This document shows, piece after piece, positions 6,512-12,265 of a stretch of 12,265 nucleotides of DNA. Each line of letters opens with the position of its first letter. Positions within the stretch are counted from its first letter, which is position 1. Below the pieces are notes generated by a model. The model did no database searches. It saw nothing but the letters and a program-made list of their open reading frames with translations, and had not been told where the DNA came from. The stretch comes from Pseudomonadota bacterium. GTDB lineage: Bacteria; Pseudomonadota; Gammaproteobacteria; DAOUQR01. A program made the translations under genes and the position numbers. The DNA lies in contig DAOUQR010000007.1 of the NCBI GenBank assembly GCA_030625525.1, positions 1 through 12,265 of the forward strand. The letters are read 5' to 3'.

Positions 6512-7699
6512 TCAGTTTTCTTTCGCTATCATTTCTATAATTTTTTTCGCTAAAAGTTTTTTACTCATTAACGGCATGGCTTCTTGATATTCTTCTGAAA
6601 GAATCGTCACTTCATTCGAATCAACATCAAAGCCAGAATCTTTTCGGCCAATGTCATTCGCAATAATCAAATCCATACCTTTATTCACTAACTTGTTTTT
6701 AGCCGCCGCGATTATATCATTTGTTTCGGCTGCAAAACCAACAATAAAGGGTTTGTTTTTTAATGCCGATACATTTTTTATAATATCGGGATTACGTATT
6801 AACTCCAATGTTAAAGTATCGTTCGTTTTTTTAATTTTTTTCGTTTGTATTTCGCTCGGTCGATAATCGGCAACGGCTGCGCTGCCGATGAAAATATCAC
6901 AATCTTCCACATGCTCTAAAACACGCGCGTTCATTTCAACAGCAGTTTCAATATTAATACGTTCTACTTTATTAGGTGTGTCTAAGACTGTAGGACCAGC
7001 AATGAGTGTAACAAAAGCGCCTGCCTCGACGGCGGCTTCAGCTAATGCAAAACCCATTTTTCCACTACTATAATTTGTTAAGTAACGAACAGGATCTAGC
7101 GCTTCGCGCGTTGGACCGGCCGTGATGACCACACGTTTACCCGCTAACAAGTCATTTGCGAAAATGCCTTCAATTGAATCCACCAAATCAGGCACATCTA
7201 ACATACGTCCATAACCGGTTTCACCACAAGCTTGGTGCCCTGCGGCAGGTCCTAGAACATGAATGTTGCGATCAGCCAATTGACTGAGATTTTGTTGTGT
7301 CACAGTGTTATGCCACATTTGATGATTCATGGCCGGCGCAACCGCTATCGGTGCATCTGTAGCTAAACACAGTGTCGAAAGCAAATGCCCGGCCCGACCT
7401 TGAGCCAAGTCCGCAATAAAATCCGCTGTCGCTGGAGCTACTAAAATTAAATCAGCCCAACGAGCCAATTCGATATGCCCCATACCGGCTTCAGCGGCTG
7501 AATCAAATAAATCATCACGCACCGCTCTTCCAGACAAGGCTTGAAACGTTAAAGGGGTAATAAACTCTTTAGCCGCTTCAGTCATCACAACTTGAACCGT
7601 TGCACCCGTATCTTGTAAACGCCGCAGTAATTCTGCTGATTTATAAGCAGCAATTCCGCCTGTGACACCGAGGATAATATGTTTGTTCAGTTTTTTCAT
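6512..7699 (-). CDS. coaBC: Bifunctional phosphopantothenoylcysteine decarboxylase / phosphopantothenate-cysteine ligase
   Basis: A 395-aa fusion enzyme for two consecutive steps of coenzyme A synthesis. CoaB joins cysteine to 4'-phosphopantothenate and CoaC decarboxylates the product to 4'-phosphopantetheine. The N-terminal flavoprotein half (about 1-185) has GVTGGIAAYKS, active-site H75 (GHIELAR), substrate-binding PAMNHQMW with N125, and the flap Cys158 in ACGETGYGRM. The CoaB half (about 187-395) has AGPTREALDPVRYLTNYSSG (194-213) and the KK-rich region at 287-291. ATG 7699 was chosen because the family N-terminus begins there; the open frame continues to 8011 on the minus strand through radC but has no homology. 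There is no Shine-Dalgarno, and a TATAAT lies exactly six bases before the ATG, suggesting a leaderless message. First gene of the coaBC-dut-algC operon, divergent from radC. Confidence 0.95.
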   Translation of the reverse strand: MKKLNKHIILGVTGGIAAYKSAELLRRLQDTGATVQVVMTEAAKEFITPLTFQALSGRAVRDDLFDSAAEAGMGHIELARWADLILVAPATADFIADLAQGRAGHLLSTLCLATDAPIAVAPAMNHQMWHNTVTQQNLSQLADRNIHVLGPAAGHQACGETGYGRMLDVPDLVDSIEGIFANDLLAGKRVVITAGPTREALDPVRYLTNYSSGKMGFALAEAAVEAGAFVTLIAGPTVLDTPNKVERINIETAVEMNARVLEHVEDCDIFIGSAAVADYRPSEIQTKKIKKTNDTLTLELIRNPDIIKNVSALKNKPFIVGFAAETNDIIAAAKNKLVNKGMDLIIANDIGRKDSGFDVDSNEVTILSEEYQEAMPLMSKKLLAKKIIEMIAKEN

Positions 7700-7705
7700 C
7701 GCGCG

Positions 7706-7711
7706 ATTATA
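7706..7711 (-). promoter_or_regulatory. -10 box of the coaBC operon, leaderless geometry
   Basis: The minus strand reads TATAAT followed by CGCGCG and then the coaBC ATG. With normal spacing, transcription would begin on the A of the start codon. No -35 hexamer with good consensus is found 16-18 bp upstream and no TG extension is present, so promoter strength is uncertain. Confidence 0.5.
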
Positions 7712-7780
7712 CCGAAAATCGCTGGTAAGATCTTTATCTTTGAAAAACTTAACCCGCATCGCTGCTAAATTTTTATCCTC

Positions 7781-7789
7781 TGCTATACT
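7781..7789 (+). promoter_or_regulatory. Extended -10 promoter of radC
   Basis: TGCTATACT matches the extended -10 form (TGn plus TATAAT-like, 5/6 in the hexamer). It lies 31 bases before the radC ATG at 7821. The -35 region is poor, as is common for extended -10 promoters. Confidence 0.5.
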
Positions 7790-7820
7790 GCTGCGTCCAA
7801 CGGATGAAAGGATGCATCCC

Positions 7821-8477
7821 ATGTCTATAAAAAACTGGCCTGACTCAGTCAAGCCTCGCGAACGCTTGCTAAAAAATGGTGCCGAACAACTCTCTGATGC
7901 GGAATTATTAGCGATTGTGTTCGGTAGCGGTAACTGCCAACAATCCGTGATTGAACTCGCGCATGCAGCTTTAAAAACATTTAATAATCTAGGTGATTTA
8001 TTACACGCCAAGCACCGAGAATTTTGTCAGATCCCGGGAATTGGCACCGCAAAATTCACAACGCTCAAAGCGGCAGTGGAACTGTATCAGCGAAGTTTGC
8101 GCACTAAGTTAGAAGAACGCTCGGTGTTTGATAATCGCCAAGCAACGATCGACTACCTAAAGGGAAAACTGGCCCATCAAGAACGCGAAGTCTTTGCCGT
8201 CTTATTCCTAGATAAACAACTCTGTCTTATTCAATATGAAGAACTGTTTTATGGAACCATTGACGCAGCCGTGGTTCACCCGCGAATTGTCGTGCAAAAG
8301 TCTCTCGAGTATAACGCCACAGCGATTATCTTGGCGCACAACCATCCAAGCGGAAATGCATTGCCGAGTGAAGCAGACATTCAACTCACTCATGCGCTGA
8401 AAAAAAGCCTGAACTTGATGGATATCCAACTGCTTGATCATCTCATTATCACCCAAACAGAGACCCAATACATTTGA
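7821..8477 (+). CDS. radC: RadC family JAMM/MPN+ protein
   Basis: A 218-aa member of the RadC family. It has an N-terminal UPF0758-type region (MSIKNWPDSVKPRERLL), a helix-hairpin-helix motif (IPGIG, 71-75), and a JAMM metalloprotease-like domain with H173, H175 and D186 in AHNHPSG followed by SEAD. The molecular role of chromosomal RadC remains debated; early reports of a DNA-repair phenotype were withdrawn or disputed. ATG 7821 was chosen over ATG 7812 because AAGGA (7808-7812) is at ideal distance and family proteins begin MSIK-W. The C-terminus ends at TETQYI, about 7-9 residues earlier than usual: the family typically continues with a Ser-Phe-Ala-Glu type tail. The metal-binding motif is intact, so this may be a natural short end. 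Divergent from coaBC. Confidence 0.94.
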   Translation: MSIKNWPDSVKPRERLLKNGAEQLSDAELLAIVFGSGNCQQSVIELAHAALKTFNNLGDLLHAKHREFCQIPGIGTAKFTTLKAAVELYQRSLRTKLEERSVFDNRQATIDYLKGKLAHQEREVFAVLFLDKQLCLIQYEELFYGTIDAAVVHPRIVVQKSLEYNATAIILAHNHPSGNALPSEADIQLTHALKKSLNLMDIQLLDHLIITQTETQYI

Positions 8478-8509
8478 TAAAATTATTCTGTAACCCACGC
8501 ACATATTGA

Positions 8510-8538
8510 TTGCATAGCAACTCGAACTTGGTTACAAT
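8510..8538 (+). promoter_or_regulatory. Candidate promoter of the orphan gene at 8578
   Basis: TTGCAT (8510-8515) and TACAAT (8533-8538) are separated by 17 bp and lie about 40 bases before the start codon. The -10 is a 5/6 match and the -35 only 3/6. It implies transcription independent of radC. Confidence 0.45.
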
Positions 8539-8577
8539 GTGCTCAGATTTAGCAGTAACATATCCATGGAGTTTATG

Positions 8578-8976
8578 ATGTTTAGAAAAAAAGAGACAAA
8601 CCAAGCATTTGTTGATGCCTGTAAAAAAATTGAAGAGAATGAAAATTATCGTCCCAATATCAGCAATAAAGAAATGTTGAAGCTTGCATGTGGAAATAAC
8701 AAGGAACCAACGTATAGTGTTATAGCTATCTACCCGGCGACTAAAGACTTCAAATACCCTGAGGGTGGACGTATCTACTTAATGAAATTAATCGCTACAA
8801 ATTCCTGTGATATTGACGACTATTATGCTATTCACGTGAACTCTTTAGGTAAAACATCAATACACAAACAAACCAGTGCAAAAGCTGGATATTTCAAAAC
8901 CCCGATAAAATATCTCTGTATCGATAAATTTCTGGCTAAGGGCGAGGCTAAAAACACTGAACCAACAGGGCCTTAA
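8578..8976 (+). CDS. Hypothetical protein, 132 aa, unrecognised
   Basis: I do not recognise this gene. The start is ATG 8578, six bases after TGGAG (8567-8571); the adjacent ATG 8575 is possible and adds one residue, and a GTG-initiated extension to 8539 is unlikely because it would begin in the promoter. The protein has a Lys/Glu-rich, probably helical N-terminus (MFRKKETNQAF onward). A middle part follows with alternating hydrophobic residues suggesting beta strands (YSVIAIYPATKDF, GGRIYLMKLIA), then a Lys-rich C-terminal tail ending TEPTGP. No signal peptide, transmembrane segment or known motif is visible. It seems cytoplasmic with one compact domain. It interrupts the usual radC-rpmB neighbourhood and appears to have its own promoter, so it may be a lineage-specific insertion. 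A secreted effector or a fold without primary-sequence markers cannot be excluded. Confidence 0.7.
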   Translation: MFRKKETNQAFVDACKKIEENENYRPNISNKEMLKLACGNNKEPTYSVIAIYPATKDFKYPEGGRIYLMKLIATNSCDIDDYYAIHVNSLGKTSIHKQTSAKAGYFKTPIKYLCIDKFLAKGEAKNTEPTGP

Positions 8977-9034
8977 ATAACAAAGCACACGAAGGCGCAT
9001 TATCTATTTTTCTTAGCCGATATTCCCAAAAAAC

Positions 9035-9063
9035 TTGATCTGCGCTGGTGGCTATGGTATAAA
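9035..9063 (+). promoter_or_regulatory. Promoter of rpmB-rpmG
   Basis: TTGATC (9035-9040) and TATAAA (9058-9063) are spaced by 17 bp, with a TGG extension at 9055-9057, giving a strong extended sigma-70 promoter. The discriminator that follows, TCGCGCC, is GC-rich as in stringently controlled ribosomal promoters. The leader to rpmB is about 48 bases. Confidence 0.75.
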
Positions 9064-9117
9064 TCGCGCCTCTTTGTCACCGCACTATACAAAATTTACA
9101 CAATCTGGAGTGATGTC

Positions 9118-9354
9118 ATGTCTCGAGTCTGCCAAGTAACTGGCAAGCGACCAATGTCTGGTAACAATGTGTCGCACGCAAATAACAAATCAAAACGTCG
9201 GTTTTTGCCTAATATACATACCCGTAAATTCTGGGTAGAAGAAGAAAATCGTTTTGTCAAATTAACCGTTAGCGGTAAAGGCTTACGTATCATCGATAAA
9301 AAAGGCATTAAAGTTGTCTTAGATGAATTACGTGCCAACGGCGAACAGGTTTAA
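9118..9354 (+). CDS. rpmB: 50S ribosomal protein L28
   Basis: A 78-aa L28 of the large ribosomal subunit. The full family pattern is visible: [37 protein letters not shown] and the C-terminal [14 protein letters not shown]. Length matches E. coli L28 (78 aa). GGAG at 9107-9110 lies seven bases upstream of the ATG. It is first in a two-gene transcript with rpmG, with a strong promoter upstream and a terminator after rpmG. It has a single cysteine and no zinc-ribbon pair. Confidence 0.98.
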   Translation: MSRVCQVTGKRPMSGNNVSHANNKSKRRFLPNIHTRKFWVEEENRFVKLTVSGKGLRIIDKKGIKVVLDELRANGEQV

Positions 9355-9367
9355 GGAGTAAAATACC

Positions 9368-9535
9368 ATGGCTTCTAAAAAGAATATGATATTTAAATTA
9401 GTCTCTACAGCCGGTACGGGTTATTTCTATACCAGCTCGAAGAATGCGGCTAACAAGCAAAACAAAATTGAAAAAAACATGTATGACCCAGTTGCTGGAA
9501 AACATGTACTGTTCAAAGAAGAAAAGATTAAATAA
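9368..9535 (+). CDS. rpmG: 50S ribosomal protein L33
   Basis: A 55-aa L33. Translation from ATG 9368 gives [20 protein letters not shown], then [10 protein letters not shown] and an ending [10 protein letters not shown], matching E. coli L33 in length and pattern. The protein has no cysteine, so it is the zinc-independent (C-minus) form. AAGGAG at 9353-9358 overlaps the rpmB stop codon, showing translational coupling. Second and last gene of the rpmB-rpmG transcript. Confidence 0.97.
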   Translation: MASKKNMIFKLVSTAGTGYFYTSSKNAANKQNKIEKNMYDPVAGKHVLFKEEKIK

Positions 9536-9560
9536 ATTTACTTATTCAATCTGATAGTTA

Positions 9561-9588
9561 AAAACCCAGACTTGTTCTGGGTTTTTTT
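9561..9588 (+). terminator. Rho-independent terminator of rpmB-rpmG
   Basis: AAAACCCAGA (9561-9570) pairs perfectly with TCTGGGTTTT (9576-9585) around a five-base loop, and a run of seven T's (9582-9588) follows the GC-rich part. It lies 25 bases after the rpmG stop. Confidence 0.93.
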
Positions 9589-9696
9589 ATGCCCCCCGTA
9601 ATTACATTTTAAAATTTGATATAACCACTTGAATTCTCCGGCAAGATCCTAATTTATAGACTATGCTTAAAGCAACAATAAGAGAGGGGCACACTT

Positions 9697-11058
9697 ATGA
9701 AAGCATCATTGCAACTCAATTTGGGGCAGCAACTTACGCTTACGCCTCAACTTCAACAAGCGATCCGTTTACTGCAACTATCGACACTGGATCTCAATCA
9801 TGAAATCCAAGAATTTGCTGAAGCAAACCCGATGGTTGATGTTGAAGAGGCAGACGAATCCACACCTAATTTTTCACAATCCACGACGCTAAATACGGGA
9901 AACGCCCCAATTAGTCGTGGTGGCGAAATGCCAAATTACGAAAACATGCTGTCAACCACTGAAAGCTTACAAGACCATTTAATCTGGCAAATGGGCTTAA
10001 CCCCGATGAGTGATATCGACCAACTCATCGCAACGACTATTATCGATACGATTAACGACGATGGCTTAGTGACATCCTCAATGGAAGACATTCAAGCCGC
10101 ATTACCTAAAGCAGAAAATTTAGAACCCATTGGAACAGATGAAATCGAAGCCGTATTACATCGCATTCAACGCTTTGATCCAATTGGTTGTGGTGCGCGT
10201 ACGATTGGAGAATGCTTAGACGTACAGTTGAGCCAGCTTCCTGAAAATACGCCAGGCTTAAGAAACGCTAGACGCATTGTTAATAAATATATCGACTTTT
10301 TAGGCAACCGTAATTACACCCAGCTCATGCGTAAAATGAAAATCAAACAAAGTGATTTATCCATCGCATTATCACTCATTCAAACATTGAATCCACGCCC
10401 TGGCTCACTCATCGACAGTCAAAAAACTGAGTACATTATTCCGGACGCCCTCGTTAAAAAAATCGACGGCCACTGGAAGGTTCAACTAAATCAAACAGCA
10501 ACGCCAAAAATAAAAATCAACCAACAGTATGCCGGCTTGATTCAACGTGCGGATAAAAGCCCTGACAACACATTCTTACGCACCAACCTGCAAGATGCAC
10601 GTTGGTTTATCAAAAGCATACAAAGCCGCCATGACACCTTACTGCGTGTTGCAAAATGCATCGTTGAACATCAACAAGAATTCCTAGAGCATGGCGAAGA
10701 ATCCATGAAGCCTTTAATACTACATGACGTCGCAGATGCCTTGGAATTACATGAATCGACCATCTCTCGTGTAACAACGCAAAAGTATTTGCATACACCG
10801 CGAGGGGTCTTTGAATTGAAGTACTTTTTTTCAAGCCATGTGAGCACTCGAACAGGCGGTGAATGTTCATCCACAGCGATTCGCGCGGTCATTAAAAAAT
10901 TAGTGGCTGCAGAAAACACGTCTAAACCCTTAAGTGATAATAAGATAGCACAACTGTTAGGCAAACAAGGAGTCAAGGTTGCAAGGCGCACGATTGCGAA
11001 GTATCGTGAGGCGTTGAGTATCCCACCTTCAAATGAACGCAAAACAATTACGTATTAA
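9697..11058 (+). CDS. rpoN: RNA polymerase sigma-54 factor
   Basis: A 453-aa sigma-54, which directs core RNA polymerase to -24/-12 promoters and needs AAA+ activators for open complex formation. Region I (1-50) has the Gln/Leu-rich activator-responsive sequence [21 protein letters not shown] short acidic region II follows (about 50-90), then the core-binding domain (about 90-230, with [10 protein letters not shown]), an HTH in the DNA-binding domain (about 344-365, [20 protein letters not shown]), and the RpoN box [10 protein letters not shown] (429-438). It is slightly shorter than E. coli RpoN (477 aa), mainly in region II. The ATG follows GAGAGGGG. hpf follows after 18 bases. No strong promoter stands out in the 108 bases after the rpmG terminator. 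Confidence 0.97.
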   Translation: MKASLQLNLGQQLTLTPQLQQAIRLLQLSTLDLNHEIQEFAEANPMVDVEEADESTPNFSQSTTLNTGNAPISRGGEMPNYENMLSTTESLQDHLIWQMGLTPMSDIDQLIATTIIDTINDDGLVTSSMEDIQAALPKAENLEPIGTDEIEAVLHRIQRFDPIGCGARTIGECLDVQLSQLPENTPGLRNARRIVNKYIDFLGNRNYTQLMRKMKIKQSDLSIALSLIQTLNPRPGSLIDSQKTEYIIPDALVKKIDGHWKVQLNQTATPKIKINQQYAGLIQRADKSPDNTFLRTNLQDARWFIKSIQSRHDTLLRVAKCIVEHQQEFLEHGEESMKPLILHDVADALELHESTISRVTTQKYLHTPRGVFELKYFFSSHVSTRTGGECSSTAIRAVIKKLVAAENTSKPLSDNKIAQLLGKQGVKVARRTIAKYREALSIPPSNERKTITY

Positions 11059-11076
11059 TAACCCAGGAGTCTAAAT

Positions 11077-11388
11077 ATGAATATAACGTTTACCGGCCAT
11101 AATACCGATGTTACCAACGCTCTGCGTCAATTTACCGAAGATAAGTTCGATCGATTGGAACGTCATTATGATCGCATCACAGCTATCAATGTAACGTTCA
11201 ATGTTGAACACCTAAGTCAGATTGCTGAGGCAACTATCTTGGTGGCAAAAGGGGAGCTACATGCCCGCTCTGAGTCTGAAGATATGTATGCGTCTATCGA
11301 CACTTTAGTCGATAAATTAGACCGTCAATTGATCAAACACAAAGAAAAGCAAAAATCGCACCGCGGTAATTTAGACATAGAAAGTTAA
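11077..11388 (+). CDS. hpf: Ribosome hibernation promoting factor (short HPF/RaiA family)
   Basis: A 103-aa protein of the sigma-54 modulation / S30EA family, binding in the 30S decoding groove of idle ribosomes. Family features are MNITFTGHNTDVTNALRQF at the start, HYDRITAINVTFNVE, and the basic helix IDTLVDKLDRQLIKHKEK followed by a short tail. The length fits short HPF (E. coli 95 aa), with no long C-terminal dimerisation domain. AGGAG (11065-11069) lies seven bases upstream of the ATG. The position directly after rpoN is conserved in many gammaproteobacteria and suggests co-transcription. Confidence 0.95.
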   Translation: MNITFTGHNTDVTNALRQFTEDKFDRLERHYDRITAINVTFNVEHLSQIAEATILVAKGELHARSESEDMYASIDTLVDKLDRQLIKHKEKQKSHRGNLDIES

Positions 11389-11397
11389 ACCTCACGA

Positions 11398-11426
11398 TTG
11401 GGGTCAGGCCTGATGCCTGACCCCAA
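11398..11426. repeat. Perfect REP-like palindrome GGGGTCAGG type
   Basis: TTGGGGTCAGGC (11398-11409) and GCCTGACCCCAA (11415-11426) are perfect 12-bp arms with a five-base loop CTGAT. No T-run follows on either strand (an A-run follows on the plus strand), so this is not a standard terminator. The same arm sequence occurs degenerately at 3961-3987. It is nine bases after the hpf stop and could stabilise the upstream mRNA 3' end or limit read-through. Confidence 0.75.
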
Positions 11427-11440
11427 ACTAAAAAAAACAC

Positions 11441-11470
11441 TTGCAATGACAAATTCACCGGCGTTAGAAT
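11441..11470 (+). promoter_or_regulatory. Stable-RNA-style promoter between hpf and hprK
   Basis: TTGCAA (11441-11446) and TAGAAT (11465-11470) are spaced by 18 bp. They are preceded by an A-rich tract (11425-11438) and followed by the GC-rich discriminator ACGCGCC, a layout typical of tRNA and rRNA promoters. No tRNA follows. Downstream, AAAAAGCTGT (11484-11493) can pair with ACAG and CTTTTT (11500-11511) around a two-base bulge, forming an AT-rich hairpin ending in five T's. It may drive hprK through an attenuator-like leader, or a very short RNA. Confidence 0.5.
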
Positions 11471-11626
11471 ACGCGCCCTTGTTAAAAAGCTGTATTTAAA
11501 CAGACCTTTTTATGATTGACATTTACCCGTTCCACGCCAGGCAAACACACCCAGCCATCCATCGCACCCAGCAAAGTTATGCTTTTTGGCATATACTTAG
11601 ATCAATGACTTATAAAAGAGAATGCT

Positions 11627-12178
11627 TTGCAGTCTAATACCACGCAACTACATGGCGTCTTTTTAGATGTGCTCGGACTCGGCGTTGTACTCACCGGTCA
11701 GAGTGGCGTAGGTAAAAGCGAATTAGCACTCGGTTTGATCAATCGCAGCCATCCGCTCATTGCTGATGATGTGGTTGTCATAACAAAAAATCAACATGGA
11801 AGATTGATTGGAAACTGTCCTGATGTCTTACAAGATTTCTTGGAAGTCAGAGGGCTCGGTATTTTGAACATTCGAGCAATGTTTGGTGATACAGCAATTA
11901 AACTGAAAAAGCAGCTTCAGTTAATTATTCACTTAAAAACCTTGAAACAATCAGAATATCAACAAATTGACCGATTACATGGATTGCATCGTCAACTTTG
12001 TATATTGGGGGTCAACATACCCGAAGTCAGTATTCCTGTCGCACCAGGCCGCCATCTAGCGGTTTTAGTTGAAGGCGCAGTGCGAAATCAAATGCTGAGA
12101 ACAACTGGGTATGAGGCCGTGAAAGACTTTAAACAGCGCCAAAAGGCTGTTATCTTAGAGGCTTGTAATGAGACTTAG
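11627..12178 (+). CDS. hprK: HPr kinase/phosphorylase, C-terminal catalytic domain only
   Basis: A 183-aa protein matching the kinase domain of HprK, which phosphorylates and dephosphorylates HPr (or NPr) on a serine. Visible motifs are the Walker A loop GQSGVGKS (24-31), LIADD (45-49), the HprK signature EVRGLGILNI (73-82), and the C-terminal PVAPGRHLAVLVEGAVRN. Typical gamma- and betaproteobacterial HprK is about 310 aa with a separate N-terminal domain; that domain is missing. An in-frame TGA at 11606-11608 closes the frame upstream, so the start is TTG 11627, with AGAG six bases upstream. Alphaproteobacteria have naturally short HprK, so the protein may still work. The usual neighbour ptsN is absent between hpf and this gene. 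The next gene is a PTS IIA protein. Confidence 0.88.
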   Translation: MQSNTTQLHGVFLDVLGLGVVLTGQSGVGKSELALGLINRSHPLIADDVVVITKNQHGRLIGNCPDVLQDFLEVRGLGILNIRAMFGDTAIKLKKQLQLIIHLKTLKQSEYQQIDRLHGLHRQLCILGVNIPEVSIPVAPGRHLAVLVEGAVRNQMLRTTGYEAVKDFKQRQKAVILEACNET

Positions 12179-12265
12179 AGCTAGAAAACCAATGAGCGTA
12201 AATGTGATGTTAATCACGCATGGTGATGTCGGTAATGCACTGATTGACGCCGTATCGTCAACGTT
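12168..12265 (+). CDS. PTS IIA component, mannose (EIIA-Man) family, N-terminal part (3' end outside window)
   Basis: The frame runs off the window end. From ATG 12192 it reads MSVNVMLITHGDVGNALIDA, the N-terminus of EIIA-Man domains, with the phospho-accepting His at position 10 as in E. coli ManX. ATG 12168 in the same frame, overlapping the hprK stop by 11 bases, has a better Shine-Dalgarno (AGAGG at 12157-12161, six bases upstream) and would add eight residues (MRLRARKP). I annotate the SD-supported start but family alignment favours 12192. The protein would receive phosphate from HPr or NPr. Position after hprK fits regulatory PTS loci, where rapZ often sits in between and is absent here. 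Confidence 0.75.
   Translation, partial: MRLRARKPMSVNVMLITHGDVGNALIDAVSST

Noticed and set aside
7839..7857. Inverted repeat GGCCTGACT / AGTCAAGCC resembling part of the REP-like palindrome
   Set aside because: It lies within the conserved N-terminal coding region of radC and lacks the GGGG/CCCC ends, so it is most likely coding coincidence.
7700..8011. N-terminal extension of CoaBC by 104 codons
   Set aside because: The extension runs antisense through radC and its promoter and has no family similarity; the canonical N-terminus begins at 7699.
10671..11042. 123-codon open frame antisense to the 3' part of rpoN
   Set aside because: No ribosome binding site, Cys- and Ser-rich composition typical of antisense frames, and rpoN is plainly coding in the other strand.
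11471..11560. tRNA gene after the stable-RNA-type promoter
   Set aside because: No acceptor stem, GTTCRA-like T-loop with pairing arms, or D-arm could be found in the sequence that follows.
11587..11602. Sigma-54-like promoter (TGGCA followed by TT and AG) upstream of hprK, close to rpoN
   Set aside because: The invariant GC of the -12 element is replaced by GA, and the match is otherwise only partial. Not enough to claim.

Overview
The window reads as a conserved stretch of chromosome from an AT-leaning gammaproteobacterium. The block crc-locus exonuclease / pyrE / algC / dut / coaBC / radC / rpmB / rpmG resembles, in recall, the corresponding Pseudomonas neighbourhood. The following rpoN-hpf-hprK-PTS IIA block is typical of beta- and gammaproteobacteria that carry a PTS-Ntr locus. 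Gene content and codon style fit Legionellales (Coxiella-like or Legionella-like), but this placement is inference from a single window.

Layout. (1) 1-330: C-terminal end of a DsbB-family membrane oxidoreductase. Its last 8 bases overlap a convergent two-component operon on the minus strand: an OmpR-like response regulator (2331-1594) followed by an EnvZ-like histidine kinase (1597-323). (2) 2332-2544: a divergent control region with a perfect 13-bp inverted repeat. It is shared with a small, secreted, basic, His-rich PepSY-like protein (2545-2958), an arrangement that recalls cpxP beside cpxRA. (3) 3032-3808 (-): exonuclease III, divergent from pyrE (4017-4661, +). (4) 7699-4669 (-): a tight operon coaBC-dut-algC, which meets pyrE tail to tail. 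(5) radC (7821-8477, +) is divergent from coaBC. An unrecognised 132-aa gene (8578-8976) with its own promoter follows, then rpmB-rpmG (9118-9535) with a good promoter and a clear terminator. (6) rpoN (9697-11058), hpf (11077-11388), a 238-bp gap holding a REP-like palindrome and a stable-RNA-style promoter, a short HPr kinase (11627-12178) and the start of a mannose-family PTS IIA protein running off the window.

How the genes work together. Most are housekeeping: pyrimidine and dUTP metabolism (pyrE, dut), CoA synthesis (coaBC), sugar-phosphate supply for envelope polysaccharide (algC), ribosomal proteins and ribosome hibernation (rpmB, rpmG, hpf), sigma-54, and DNA repair (exonuclease III; RadC of uncertain function). 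The HPr kinase and PTS IIA form a regulatory PTS module next to rpoN, but ptsN and rapZ, which often sit here, are absent from between the visible genes. The two-component operon and its small secreted neighbour look like an envelope-sensing module.

No mobile element, CRISPR array, phage or defence system is visible. The main points of interest are regulatory or evolutionary: a catalytically intact ExoIII at the crc position, the symmetric divergent promoter, the N-terminally short HprK in a reduced PTS locus, a dispersed palindromic repeat, and an orphan gene between radC and rpmB. No gap between genes exceeds 300 bases.
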